Positions 34,175-46,400 of a stretch of 64,000 nucleotides of DNA are shown here, one piece after another. Location of the stretch: NCBI GenBank assembly GCA_029844215.1, contig CM056726.1:37751001-37815000 (forward strand), read 5' to 3'. A program made the position numbers and the translations under genes. Every line of letters begins with the position of its first letter. Positions within the stretch are counted from its first letter, which is position 1. The DNA comes from Przewalskia tangutica. Lineage: Eukaryota > Streptophyta > Magnoliopsida > Solanales > Solanaceae. The notes under the pieces are model-generated. The model searched no databases and was not told where the DNA came from. It was given only the letters and a program-made list of their open reading frames with translations.

Positions 34175-34210
34175 AACATTCGAGGACGAATGTTTCTAAG
34201 GGGGGAAGGA
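34175..34210 (+). promoter_or_regulatory. Pre-PPT hairpin and polypurine tract of A internal 1
   Basis: An 8-bp stem with loop AGGA is followed by the purine tract ending at the LTR2 start. Copies lie at 41658-41693 and 58219-58254. In internal 2 one stem base is C to T, which still allows a G-U pair. Confidence 0.85.
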
Positions 34211-35474
34211 TGTTACACCCCGTAATCCCATGACATTGATATGAGAACGTGATTAAGGAAATAAGATTTGAATTTTGGAAGGAAAGAATATTTACATTTT
34301 CTTAAGGAAAAATTTCAAAAAAATGTGAAGACGGGAATTTATTAACTTGGAGTTTAATACTTTTAATTGGATTTATGGAATTAGTATTGGATTACGAAGA
34401 ATTAGAATTGATAATATGGGGTCCGCCGAGAATTTCACAATTTCGCGGGGCCCTTCGATTTTAAGATATTTGGACAAATATCTAGATATTTTATTAGATG
34501 TAAATTTTCGGTCAATGAGGAGTTGACACGTGGCACCTCATCCACTTGTCTTGCTTTGACAAATATCTATATAGAAGAGAGAAGTGCAAGACTATGCCAT
34601 TATTTTCATTTCACAAGATTTTCATCTCTTCCAAAAACTCTCTTCTCTCTCTTCTCTTTGCCTTGATTTTGAAAATCCCCAAGATAATTTCAAGAACAAG
34701 AGTGATTATTATCCATGATTAAGATCCCTAACCTAGTCCTAAGCTAGTTTAACTCTCCAATAATCTCCAAATCCCACTTGGGCCGAAAGTTGGGTGTGAA
34801 ACCCTAGGCTTGTTCATCAACTTTTTAGAGGTAAAACGTGAAGTGAAGTTGGTTATAAGCTTATAGGGGTTTCATATATATGATTGGAACTTGAAGAAGT
34901 GGATCGAAACGAAAATTGCGGGCCAAATACCTACGGACACTTTTGGGCGATTTTTGGGCTAAAATTAAGGTAATGGTTCTTCTTATTTTAAAGTAATTGG
35001 ATATTACTTATTGTTGATAAGTATAGATGAGCTTGTGCTAAAAAGAATGAAGGATAAAAAGTATTTGGGCCATTTTTAATGGTGTTGGCCGAATTGGACA
35101 TTTTGGGCTACAATGGATTCGTTGGTTATTGTTGTGGTTATTTACACTTGTCGTATGTTATAATGGAGTAATATTGTTGTTAATAAGTTGATATAACTTA
35201 TATAGAAGTTTTGGAACTTGAATTGGAATAAAAAGGATTAAGGAAAGAGTAATCGGATTGTAGTTGTTTGACCGAGAAATGTATAAAATTGTTGGATATT
35301 GTTATGCAGTTTTAAGGGACTGTTTTGTGGTGTTAGGCTGCTGGAAAATCAGCCACCAATATGCATGTTTAAATGTGGTTATTGCTAAGGAAAATCCTAA
35401 GAGATTAAGGGTATAAAAAGGTGTTAAAAGGCTTCACATTTTACCCTTATTGTTGTTGGATATTGGACTGATTT
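34211..35474 (+). repeat. LTR2 of the A array, 5' segment
   Basis: It starts TGTTACACCCCGTAATCCC after a purine tract, and it ends at GATTT where E enters. It aligns with LTR1 4801-6064. A G-box is at 34527. Confidence 0.93.
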
Positions 35475-38400
35475 TGTCACGACCCGAACCCGGGCCCGTG
35501 ACTGGTGCCTTACCCCGGGCACCCAAGTAGACATACATCAGAGTAATCAGCGGAATATAAAACAAGACATGAAACCAATGTAAAAGAGACACAGTTTATC
35601 AAATGAAAAGTTGCATTTCTGCACCTATATATATATAAACTTAAATCCGAACAGTTACATCCCATTACAACTCTGCCCACAACAGTACTACAGACCTCTA
35701 AGAATGATATGACAACAATGGCGGGACAGGGCCCCGCCATACCCCTGAATGTAAGTACCTACAACTACAGGGGACTTTACCACTGATAAGCCTCCGGAGA
35801 AACGGAGCTTCCCAACGCTGAACTGTGATCCTAAGAGCGAGGATCGACAGCTGGTGTACCTCTACCTGCGGCATGAACGCAGCCCCCCGAAGGAGGTCGA
35901 TAACAGTACCAAGTATGTGAATCGAAAATATCAGAATCAAATCATAGTAGTCTATATAAAGCGGGAGACATGTATGATAGCAAAACTACGCTCACAATAA
36001 ATAAGCGATATGTCAAGTCGTGACTCACGCCTCAAAGTCATCACTCAAATACAACTATGGGTCTCACGCCCACAACATCAATCATGCCCGTGGAATACCT
36101 TCCTCACTGCCGGCAGTCTATGATATAAAAGCACCAAGGAATACACATGAACACCAGGTCCCACCTGTGTCATAATAAAACCGTACGGGGTAAGTACGAA
36201 GGCATAGCCGACTACTAAAACCCACAAGCATCAACAAGGTCATAAATCGTATCATGAGATCTGTCTGCACCGCCACATGATCGGCCGCCACTCACCCGCA
36301 GATCTAATGCGGCGTCTAGTCCCGAACTTCCCGCACTCCACATAGGCCACTCCAATGGCCCGCATGAGGTATTCTTGCATCGAGGTAGCTACTCCCGGCA
36401 ACGCCCCGACTCGCACCGCGTAGCCACATAGACCGCATGACCATAAAGGCCGCGACACTAACTCGAACTCGTAGCTCTGCATAGGTCACAGCACCGCATG
36501 AGGTATTCTCGAATCATAGGTCACATGCAGACCGAAGTCTACCCCAGACGGAGGCGCTTAACCCCCGGAATCATGTCAAGAGGTGAGTGATATATTACTA
36601 ACATAACAGCTTATCGTTTAAACAACATAAGCACAACAAGGGAAACCCCTTTACACAAACATCTCAAGATACTAACACACGTAGCATCCTAACATGTTTA
36701 CTTATCAAATCAACAAGAAAGTATTACAAGGCTATCACAAACCAACACAATCAAGTTATTCACACAAGGTACTTTCTACTGTATGTTAACAAGTTCGGGT
36801 TTTTATCCCCAAAGTACTTCATACATTAACTCTTTAAAAGATCCGTTTCTTTCACAAAAGTCACACAATACCCGTAGTATAAAAATGGAGTGACTATCTT
36901 TTTAAGTAAACCAAAACACTTCCCTTTGTAAAATCAAGTAACCACATTATTTTCCAAACGTTCAAGTTTGCCTAATTTCAAATGCTCAAGTTTCTCATTT
37001 TCGAAAGGTTTCGTAGTTCATAGTTTTTAATCACTTAATGATGTAATTCTCCTTTAAAACAATTTGAGAAACATATGCCTTATATGTGAGTAGGTTATTC
37101 TTGTTTATAACAATCTTATTAAAGCAGCCATGATCTAGGAAATGTAATATCATTTTGTCTCATCTTAGCTTCTATGCAGATGGGGGTTTCTACTGGTTTT
37201 AATAATACTTTTATTAGTCAAAACATTTCCCTTTATTAACGCTGCAGTGGTGCGTTCGATACTTATTTTGATTTTCGAAATCAGTACAACATTATCCCTT
37301 TTAAAAATCAAGCACTCATTACTCACGAATGAGGTTTCACACCTTTTTAACAAAATTCATATTAATAAGTCAAGTCTCTTATCTTTTAAGATCAGTAAAC
37401 CATTCTTTTTATCTCTCTTAAGTCGTTATACCTAACTTTCCATAAAGCTAGTATAACTCTTAAGCTTTTAAAACTAAGCATTACTCTTCTTTCAAAAAGG
37501 TTTCTTAATTCTCTTGAAATACTTCAAGATTTTTATTATTCAGCCTTAAGTCAAAAGACATTGCCGTAAAACTACGTTCAGTTAACACACGTACGTCCAC
37601 CGTACTATATATATATTTTAAAATATCATGCTCAAGAGTATAGGAAGAATCACATACCTCGCGACGATTATCGACTATTAGCAAAACGCTCCACGGCTAT
37701 AACCCGGCTAGCCTTGTCCACCTTCCAAGTAGAACATGCTACTCGCAGAACATTCAACCTATAAAGGCCATATACGTCTATCAACGTCTAGACTACTCTG
37801 TAGAATATTCTAAGCAGGGGGGGTTCTCTATTCTACGGAAAATCGGGCAGCACTTCCCTACCCGTTAAGCTACACAAGTCTACTGTAAATACAGTCCTAT
37901 GTAAGTACAGTTTAATCTTCTTCTTTAATATTCTTCTGATGTGATTTCATTTCAAGTCTTATCTGTAATATCCTTCTATTACAGTTCAATTATCTTCTAT
38001 GAATCTTATATTCATTTCTATACTACTACAGTATGTAATTTCCAATTACAATATAAGGACAAGAGTATTTACCTCGAAAAGCCCAAAATTATCCAAGTTT
38101 AAATGTCGATCCTGAGCAACGTTTAGCACCTACTCTGGGCGCTCCAATCCGCTCCAAACAACCCTTAGAAGTTCTACGCAACTTCTTCTTAATACTTCAA
38201 CCGACTATGAAGATTTTCCTTAGGGTTTCGTTTTTGTGACTGAAGGGAAGTATAATAGTATTTATGGGCTTTTAGTATAGGTGTAACCTTGGAATACTAC
38301 AAGGTATTGGGCCAAGGTATTTTGGAATAGTAACAATACTTGGAGAATACTTTTCTACCAAGGGGGGGGGGTACCTCACGAAAAACAACTTTAGGAAAGG

Positions 38401-38977
38401 GGGGGGGGTAGTTTCGGCCAAGGCTCACAAAGGGGGAGGGGTTTCGGCTAGCATAACTAGGAAGGGAGGGGAGAGGTGCTCTCGGATAGAGCTCTCAAGA
38501 GAGGGGGGGAAGGGATTTCAAGACTTAGAAATGATTTAAGGGATGAAGAAAACCTTCAAGTTAGGGGGGGGGGTATTTATAGGTCAACCAAGGGCCAAGA
38601 TCTAGCCAAGTGGTAGGCAAGTGTAGGGTGAGGATTTACCCATGTGTACCTTATCCATCTACCACACAAAATATCACAAATATCCTACCAACCCCTTGAC
38701 CACCAATTCGTCCCACTTGCCGTCCAAATAACGTCCACTTTGAGGGTGACACATGTCACCCTCCCGTTGGTCCAAAATATTTCATCTCTCGGAAAAATCC
38801 GCAAAAAATATAAATGACATAGCCGAATTTTCCCCTCGCAAGTTTTGTAAAACGTTTCGTCGGAAAACGATTCTTTTCGTGTGTTGTGCACAAAATTTCC
38901 GGTCCTTGCCTAACTTAAGGCTTAAACTTTTATACGTACGCCCTCCCGTACATACTCTGGAAATACGGGGTATAACA
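35475..38977 (-). mobile_element. E: solo LTR, B family (3.5 kb)
   Basis: It starts TGTCACGACCCG, ends GGTATAACA, and is flanked by GATTT (35470-35474 and 38978-38982). It has no primer site, purine tract or coding part, so internal sequence was lost by LTR-LTR recombination. Its element start TGTTATACCCCGTATTTCC matches B and I. It has a reversed TATA box at 38574, two 9-10 G runs near 38359-38410 and the donor-like motif near 37648. Confidence 0.93.
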
Positions 38978-40766
38978 GATTTTATGGACTGTTTTATAGA
39001 CTGCTTTTATATCGTTGTGGGGCAGAATTTTACACGTCAAGTTGGCGTGTAATCCCCTTTGGTTGTTGCTTTGATTGTGAACTGTTTATTTAAGTTAAGG
39101 GGAAGAATTTTGCACGTAAGGTATGTGTGTGATCCCCTTTGGTTAACTGCTGGTTGTGCCCTTAATTGTGGCTTGGTTGTTGTTGAATCTGGGCCTTAGA
39201 AAAGGTGGAAAAGTACGTAGAAACAAAGGAAGTGCTGTCCAAATTCCCGTAGAATAAGAGGGCCATTATTTGGTATAAGTCTTACACTTGGAAGCTTGAA
39301 GTTGATAGAAGTGCTATTGTCATTTAGGTTGAAGTACTACGTGTGGCATATTCTACTTGGCATATGGAATAGCCGACAAGGTTGAAGTACATTGGGGCGT
39401 ATTCTACTTGTCGTGTTGGTTATTCGTCAATGAGGTATGTGAACTTCTTCCTTCTATCGACATGATTGATTATTAGAGTATACATGACTTGTTTCTTGAA
39501 GTATACTTGCCTCATTATTAGAGTATTCATGTTATTGATTCTATGCTAAAGGCATGTCTAAATTATTCCTAAGTCCTTACCAAGTCTTATGAGAGATATT
39601 GGTAAGAGTGTTTAGTAAGCATTGGAGTCGAGTTGGTCTTGCTAAGTTACAACACTAATGAGACTTGATTTATTTGAAAGTCATGAGACTAGATTTATTT
39701 GAAAGTTATGAGACTTGATTTATTTGAAAGTCATGAGACTAGAATTATTTGAAAGTTATGAGACTTAGTTGAAAGTATATGAGACTTTACTTGAAGGTAT
39801 ATGAGACATTACTTGAAAGTATATGGGATTTGATTAGATGAAGTAAAAGAGACTTGATTTACATGAAGTATAAATGACTTGATTTTGGGAAAGAAGAAGT
39901 AACTTGATTTAAAGGTATATATTACTTGATTTGAAAAGAATAAGTTACTTGAGTTTAAAAGTGTAAGTAACTTGTTTTTAATAGTGAAAGTTCCTTGATG
40001 CTACAAGTGCTAGTATCTTGGGGTTTTATAAAGGAAAGAATAGATGTACATAGTACTTTTGGGTTCAACTCCCTTATATGGCATGATATGATTCTTTTTA
40101 TAAGATTAGATGTACATAGTACTTTGGGTTCATTTCCCTAATGTTACATCACATGATAATGCCTTGGTTTTATTTAAAGGAAAGAGGTGATAGTGCCTTG
40201 GTTTGTTTAATAAGAAAGATGCGGTAGTGCTTTAGTTTCTAAAATGAAAGTTTGTTATAATGGCTTTATGGGAAGTTTGTTATAACGATTTTATGGAAAG
40301 TCAAGAGATGGTTTAAAATGTCATATGGTTGCATTGATACACCGAGTCCCATGGTGGGTCGGGACACGTTGCATGTACACACATGAGGATTATATGGATA
40401 ATCATGATTACACCGAGTCCCCTAATGGGTCGGGACACGTTATAGGTGCATATGTGAGGAAGATGACCACACCGAGTCTCATAATGTTTCGGAACATGTT
40501 ATACGACTTATATGACTTTACACCGAGACCTAGAAAGGGCCGGGACATGTTATACCTTATATGACTTCACACCGAGTCCCAGAATGGGCCGGGACATGTT
40601 ATACGACCTTACACCAAGTCCCAATATGGGTCGGATGTTATATATTTTGGCAGCCTTACCGGCTTTGCCTTGGTTTAGAAAAAAAAAATGAGTGTTATTG
40701 TGTTGTATGAGTAGAAGGGTGCCCAGGTAGGGCACCAGTCGCGGGACCGGGGTTCGGGGCGTGACA
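38978..40766 (+). repeat. LTR2 of the A array, 3' segment
   Basis: It resumes at the GATTT repeat and ends GGCGTGACA. It contains the donor-like motif (39432), the ACTTGATTT repeats (39657-39980) and the CCGAGTCCC units (40335-40652). Confidence 0.93.
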
Positions 40767-41693
40767 GAGTGTTATTAGAGCAGTTAGTCCTCAGAATGTC
40801 TACAGATCGTGTATAGTAGAGTCTTGTTTATCGGTGTGTTGTGCACTACATCTATATACATGAGGCTACAATACATTTAAGATTGGTTTCTATTCTTTTA
40901 CTCCAAGATCGTGCGATGGATCTATGATGTTAGGGAAGTCCCTCCCTAACGTATTATTGTGGTTGCAACTATGAGAAAGCGACAACGGCCCAGCAAGGAA
41001 ATATTTGGACTTACTATCCAGGTTGGTAAAATTATTGTAGAGTTGGTATAATGATAATGTATATTTATGCAGACATATTTATTTGGGTCATATGTGTGTT
41101 GCCTAGAATGGTTATGGGTTATTTTGAGTTGGTTAAGCTTTGATAATGGCTTAGAAGGTATGAAACAGTTTAATGAATCCACATCAAGGTTATATATGTG
41201 CTAATTTGGAATATTTAGGAGGTGATGAGCTGCCTGAGAGGGTGATGAACACTTAAAAGATCATGTTTAATTGACTTATTGACATACCATGTGGTTAGAT
41301 TAAGATGTGTTGTATGCTTAAGTGAGATGCACGAATAATATTGGTATGGAGTAAATAGAGTTGTTGTGATTAAGACAACATGATTTTGAGAAGCTACCTT
41401 ACCCGTATACGAGGAGAGATAATTTAAGTTTGAGACATGGAATATTTGGGAATCTTGGAATATTAGAGAATCGTTGAGACCTTAGATAGGCAAGGCCTTC
41501 AAGAGTAAAGTATGTTATGTGTGATCGTGGTTAAAGTACATGGTATATGTGAAGTATATTAGAGGTGATGATTCCTTGGTTGAGTATAAACCACTTGTGA
41601 TTGTTGTTGATGATTGTTGAGCCGATTGGAAATTTGTATAGCTCGAGACCTTGGATGAACATTCGAGGATGAATGTTTCTAAGGGGGGAAGGA
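40767..41693 (+). mobile_element. A array internal region 2 (non-coding)
   Basis: These 927 bases are closely similar to internal 1. The primer site is changed to TGTTATTAGAGCA (40770-40782) and the acceptor-like CAG to CAA, so this unit looks less fit for priming. The hairpin is at 41658-41677 and the purine tract at 41681-41693. Confidence 0.9.
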
Positions 41694-42089
41694 TGTTACA
41701 CCCCGTAATCCCATGACATTGATATGAGAACGTGATTAAGGAAATAGGATTTGAATTTTGGAAGGAAAGAATATTTACATTTTCTTAAGGAAAAATTTCA
41801 AAAAAATGTGAAGACGGAAATTTATTAACTTGGAGTTTAATACTTTTAATTGGATTTATGGAATTAGTATTGGATTACGAAGAATTAGAATTGATAATAT
41901 GGGGTCCGCCGAGAATTTCACAATTTCGCGGGGCCCTTCGATTTTAAGATATTTGGACAAATATCTAGATATTTTATTAGATGTAAATTTTCGGTCAATG
42001 AGGAGTTGACACGTGGAACCTCATCCACTTGTCTTGCTTTGATAAATATCTATATAGAAGAGAGAAGTGCAAGAATTTGCCATTATTTT
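41694..42089 (+). repeat. LTR3 of the A array, 5' segment
   Basis: It starts TGTTACACCCCGTAATCCC and is cut after 396 bases by F at ATTTT. A G-box is at 42010. Confidence 0.93.
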
Positions 42090-43208
42090 TGTTACACCCC
42101 GGAATTCCAGGATATGTTTATAAGAACGTACGTAAGAACTCAAAGATGTTAAGATTAGAGACTTGTAAAAATTTATCGGAATTATGGAATTGTCGGAAAA
42201 CGTAATATTGTGACGAATGAGAGGGCGACACGTGTCACCCCCTTATGTTGTCTTGGACGAAATTTAGCATGGACAAAAGGATCATTTGACCATTGTTAGG
42301 AAGACAAGTCTTGCAAGGTGAAGAGCTTGACAATGTTGACTTAGTCAATGGGACCACAAGTCTTGATATTTAAAAGAGCTTCATCCAAGCCACACATTTG
42401 TGCACATCTTGACCCTCCATTGAACTATATAGTATTTGTCACGACCCGACCCCGGGCCCGCGACTGGTGCCCTACCTGGGCACCCTTACAGGTATACATC
42501 AGAGATAATCAGCGGAACATACATGAAACTTATAAATAAATCAACAAAGATAAACTCAACAGGTTAGCCGATAAGGCTACCTCCCTGGATAGTAAATACA
42601 TAAACGAAGCAGTTGCCTCCTTTCCTTTACAAACTGACCCACAATATGTGACTACAGACCTCTAAGAGTTTTAACATAACAACAGTGGCGGGACAGGGCC
42701 CCGCCATACCCCTGAATATACATGAATCTACAACCTCAGGGAAAACCGTACCAAGAGATAAGCCTCCGGAGCAAATGGAGCTTTTTCCCAAAAACTGAAC
42801 CGAGATCCTAAGAGCAAGGATCACCAACCTGTGCACCTAATACCTGCGGGCATGAACGCAGCCCCCCGAAGGGGGTCAGTACAACAGGTACCGAATATGG
42901 AACAGAAATAAAGTACAGTAAACAGATCATAACTGTACAAAAGAATGACAGGGGCAAGTATAAAAAGTACATACCAGATCCTGCCGTGTCATTACCACTT
43001 ATGAACTTAATCGTACCTTATTATCTTTTCCCATTTTCAATAAAAGTTATAGTCACTTTCTTACGTACATACTTGGGAAAAAAATCGTCAAGTTCATTAC
43101 CATATAACTTACTTATCTTTCATAACATAATCCGGCCCTTTATGGAGGGACGCATATACTACCCGGCCCAATCTGGGACGCGATCAAATCACACAAATAT
43201 CAAAGCGT

Positions 43209-43426
43209 GCCCGTGGAATCCCCCATCACTGCCGACAGTCATAAGTGTAACATATAACCATGTGACGCGCCCGTGGCATCCTACCTCACTGCCGGCGTAC
43301 ACATACACAATACATATATATATCTCCTGCCCGTGGAATCCCACATCACTGCCGACAACCGTAGGTGTAACATATAACCATGTGACGCGCCCGTGGCATC
43401 CTACCTCACTGCCGGCGTACACATAT

Positions 43427-43432
<6 letters not shown>
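43209..43432 (-). repeat. 120-base tandem repeat in G
   Basis: Two units, each starting gcccgtggaatccc and ending near cactgccggcgtacacat, lie at 43209 and 43329. The 'cccgtgga/gcat...cactgccg(g/a)c' words recur in all LTR families here. Confidence 0.85.

Positions 43433-43458
<26 letters not shown>
43432..43458. repeat. (TA)n microsatellite
   Basis: About 13 TA units inside G. Confidence 0.95.
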
Positions 43459-46400
43459 ACGTGGCCGCATGCCCCGGAATCCCTCATCGTATAAGCATGG
43501 CCATAACATAGGTGCAGGTCTTCATGGGGAGCTAGCCCATGGAGTAATAATATAACATGCCCCCGGAATCCCTCATCGTGGGTACATGTCTTCATGGGGA
43601 GCTAGCCCATGGAGTAATAATCATACATAGCATGGTCGCATGCCCCGGAATCCCTCATCGTATAAGCATGGCCATGGGTAATAAAACAAATCCGGGAATC
43701 TAACCCGCCTCCTGGTCACATGCCCCGGAATCCCACATCGTATAAGCATGTCCAAGGATCAATCATAATGGAAGCATACCCGTGGAATCCCACATCACTG
43801 TCGGTACGTCCAAGTAAACCTACAACAAGACAGCCGGCCCTCCAACTGAGAGTCACGACAACGTAACATATAATACTTGCACTCAAAGCTATCACAAGCA
43901 AACATAGGCAAGTTCATTAAACCTTTAGACTTCCATTTTTATAAACTCATGGCACTTCCGTTTCACACATAAAAATCCGGGAATTTAACCCCAAGTACTA
44001 CGCACCTCTACTCCTTTAGAAAGACTCTTTTTCAAATAAAACTTCCAAGATACTAACAACCGTAGTATCAACTCATATCTACTTTCAAGACAAGTCACAA
44101 TACCTTTTTAGAAATACATTTACCGGATTCTAAATCAAGTGACTTCTTTCTTAAAAACTTTAAGCAATTGGTACCTTTAAAACAGTTTGCCCTTCTTTAT
44201 TTCAAATCATTTCTTTGCTTACATTACTGAAGAAAACCATTCTTTTAATCTTCCATAAAGTTGTTATAACCAACTTCCCATAATGCCGTTATAACTCTTT
44301 ATGTTTTGGACAAATTCATTCCTTTTATAACCAAGAGACTTATACTTTCAAAATACTTCAAGTCTCTTAACTTTTAAGAAAAACAAGTTTCTTAACTTTA
44401 GAAATCAAGTCTTTCCAAATCGAGTTCAAGTCTTTCCAAATCGAGTATTCTATACTTGTAAATCAATTCATTTCTTCCTTTAAGAATCAAGTCTCCTAAC
44501 TTGAAAAATAAAGTCTCTTAACCTTTAAGAATTTGAGATCCATAGCCTTAAAACTTCATACGTAAATTCTTATAAGTTAAGTAACATATACTTTGGTGCG
44601 TTGTGAATAGGTTATACTTATTTATAACGATCTTATTCAAGTAGCCATGATCTAGAAAATGTAATACAATTTTGTCTTATCTTAGCTTCTATGCAGATGG
44701 AGAATTCTACTCATTTTAATATAATTTGATTGTCATTACATTTTCCTTTATTAACGTTGCAATGGCTTGCTCGATACTTATTCTCATTCGTGCCATAAAT
44801 TAGCCAAGTCAACTTGGCTCCAAAGTACCTCCTAACGACTCTTACCAACATCCCCCATAAGACTCGGTAAGGACTTAGGATAACTTTGACATAAACTTTA
44901 CATAGAGTAAATCACACACATACCTCTTAACTTCTAAGAGTAGAAGGAAATATGAAATAATACCACATGTATATTCCATACATAGAATCATGCCAAAGGA
45001 AGGAAGAGGTTCACATACCTCGCGACGATTATCGACAAGTAGCAAAATGCTCCAAAGTACTTCAACCTTGATAGCTATTCCATCCTTCAAGTAGAATACG
45101 CTATACTTAGTACTTCAACCTATAATGGCCACAATACGTCCATTAACCTCTTACTTCAAACGTAGAATATTCTAAGTGCTAAGTCACTAAATTCTACGGA
45201 AAATCGGACAGCACTTCCTTTGTTTCTACATACTTTGCCACCTTTTTCAAGGCCGAATTCAATAACCAAACACGCCACATTTAAGGCCCAACCAATGCAA
45301 TTAACAATAGGGGATTACACGCCTACTAGACGTGTAAAATTCCGCCCCACAATTGATATCAACTAATACAAACTACTAGGCCAATTTCGGCAACATTGAG
45401 ATACAACACTACCAATTCTTATCCAATTTCCTTTTCAATCCAAGTTGTTAGCATAACATGATATTAAGTCGCAATCGATTATAACTACTATAATCTAAAA
45501 GTAAGTAACATGCGACGATTCTAAATACGACCAAATTGTAATCCAACTACAAATGGCTAATATGTCATTTCGGATTTTAGGCTACAACAATCCATAACAC
45601 TTATAAAACTTCAACACATAAACTTCATGCTAGCAAATATGTAAAGCTAACAACAATACATAATCTTGTAACACTTAAGAGCCAAGATTATTACCTCAAT
45701 GATTCTTAGTCCAACTCCAAATCCGAAGTCGCTCCTTAGCACTTAGAGCTTCTTCTAGACACTTCAATCCACCACTTGAGACCCTTAGAATATCACAAAC
45801 CACTTCCCTTAAAACTTCCAATCAAAACCTAGAAAAGCAACTAGGTTTTCACCTTGCGACTAATACGAAAACTATCCTTTTCCGGGATTTTTCTATTGAG
45901 ATACACGTAAAATACCCTCATGAACCTTGGTTTAAAGTGTGGAGCTTATTGGATAATAAACAAAAAAAATTCTTTCTTTTCCTTGATGAACCCGAGAGCT
46001 ATGGCTCTTGTTCTTCCAATTCTCTTGAAAATTTGGTTAAGTGTGGAACTTGTCTCACTACTAGTAGTATTATATAGTAACATGGAGGGTTGAGATTAGC
46101 ACAAATGTGTGGTTTGGATGAAGTTCTTCTAAATATCAAGCTAGTGGTCCCATTGACTAAGTCAAACATGTCAAGCTTTACTACTTGCAAGACTTGTCTT
46201 CCTAAAAAGGGTCAAATGACCCTTGTGCCCATGTAATTTCGTCCAAGACATCCAATAAGGGGGGGTGACATGTGTCGCCCTCCCATTCGTCACAATATTA
46301 TGTTTTCCAAAAAAAAATCCCTAATTCTGATAAATTTTTACAAGTCTCTAATCTTAGCATTTGGGATTCTCACGTACGCTCTTTAAAACATGCCTGCAAA

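Larger units (their letters stand above)
33279..34210 (+). mobile_element. A array internal region 1 (non-autonomous, non-coding)
   Basis: These 932 bases between LTR1 and LTR2 have a primer site TGGTATTAGAGCA (33282-33294) and a leader with CTAAC...GTTGCAG (acceptor-like, ends 33480). A 26-codon ORF (33483-33563, starts MRKRQRP) sits where gag begins in B. Then comes AT-rich non-coding sequence, the hairpin AACATTCG-AGGA-CGAATGTT (34175-34194) and the purine tract AAGGGGGGAAGGA (34198-34210). No Gag, RT or integrase is encoded. Large LTRs with a short non-coding core fit the LARD class, which is moved by proteins of other elements. Confidence 0.88.

Noticed and set aside
43189..43595. Long repetitive minus- and plus-strand frames in G.
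   Set aside because: They are produced by a 120-base tandem repeat and a TA microsatellite; there is no protein family match.
43200..43700. CRISPR-like spacing of 'cccgtggaatccc...cactgccg' words.
   Set aside because: This is plant retrotransposon DNA; the units are contiguous tandem repeats with no unique spacers or cas genes.
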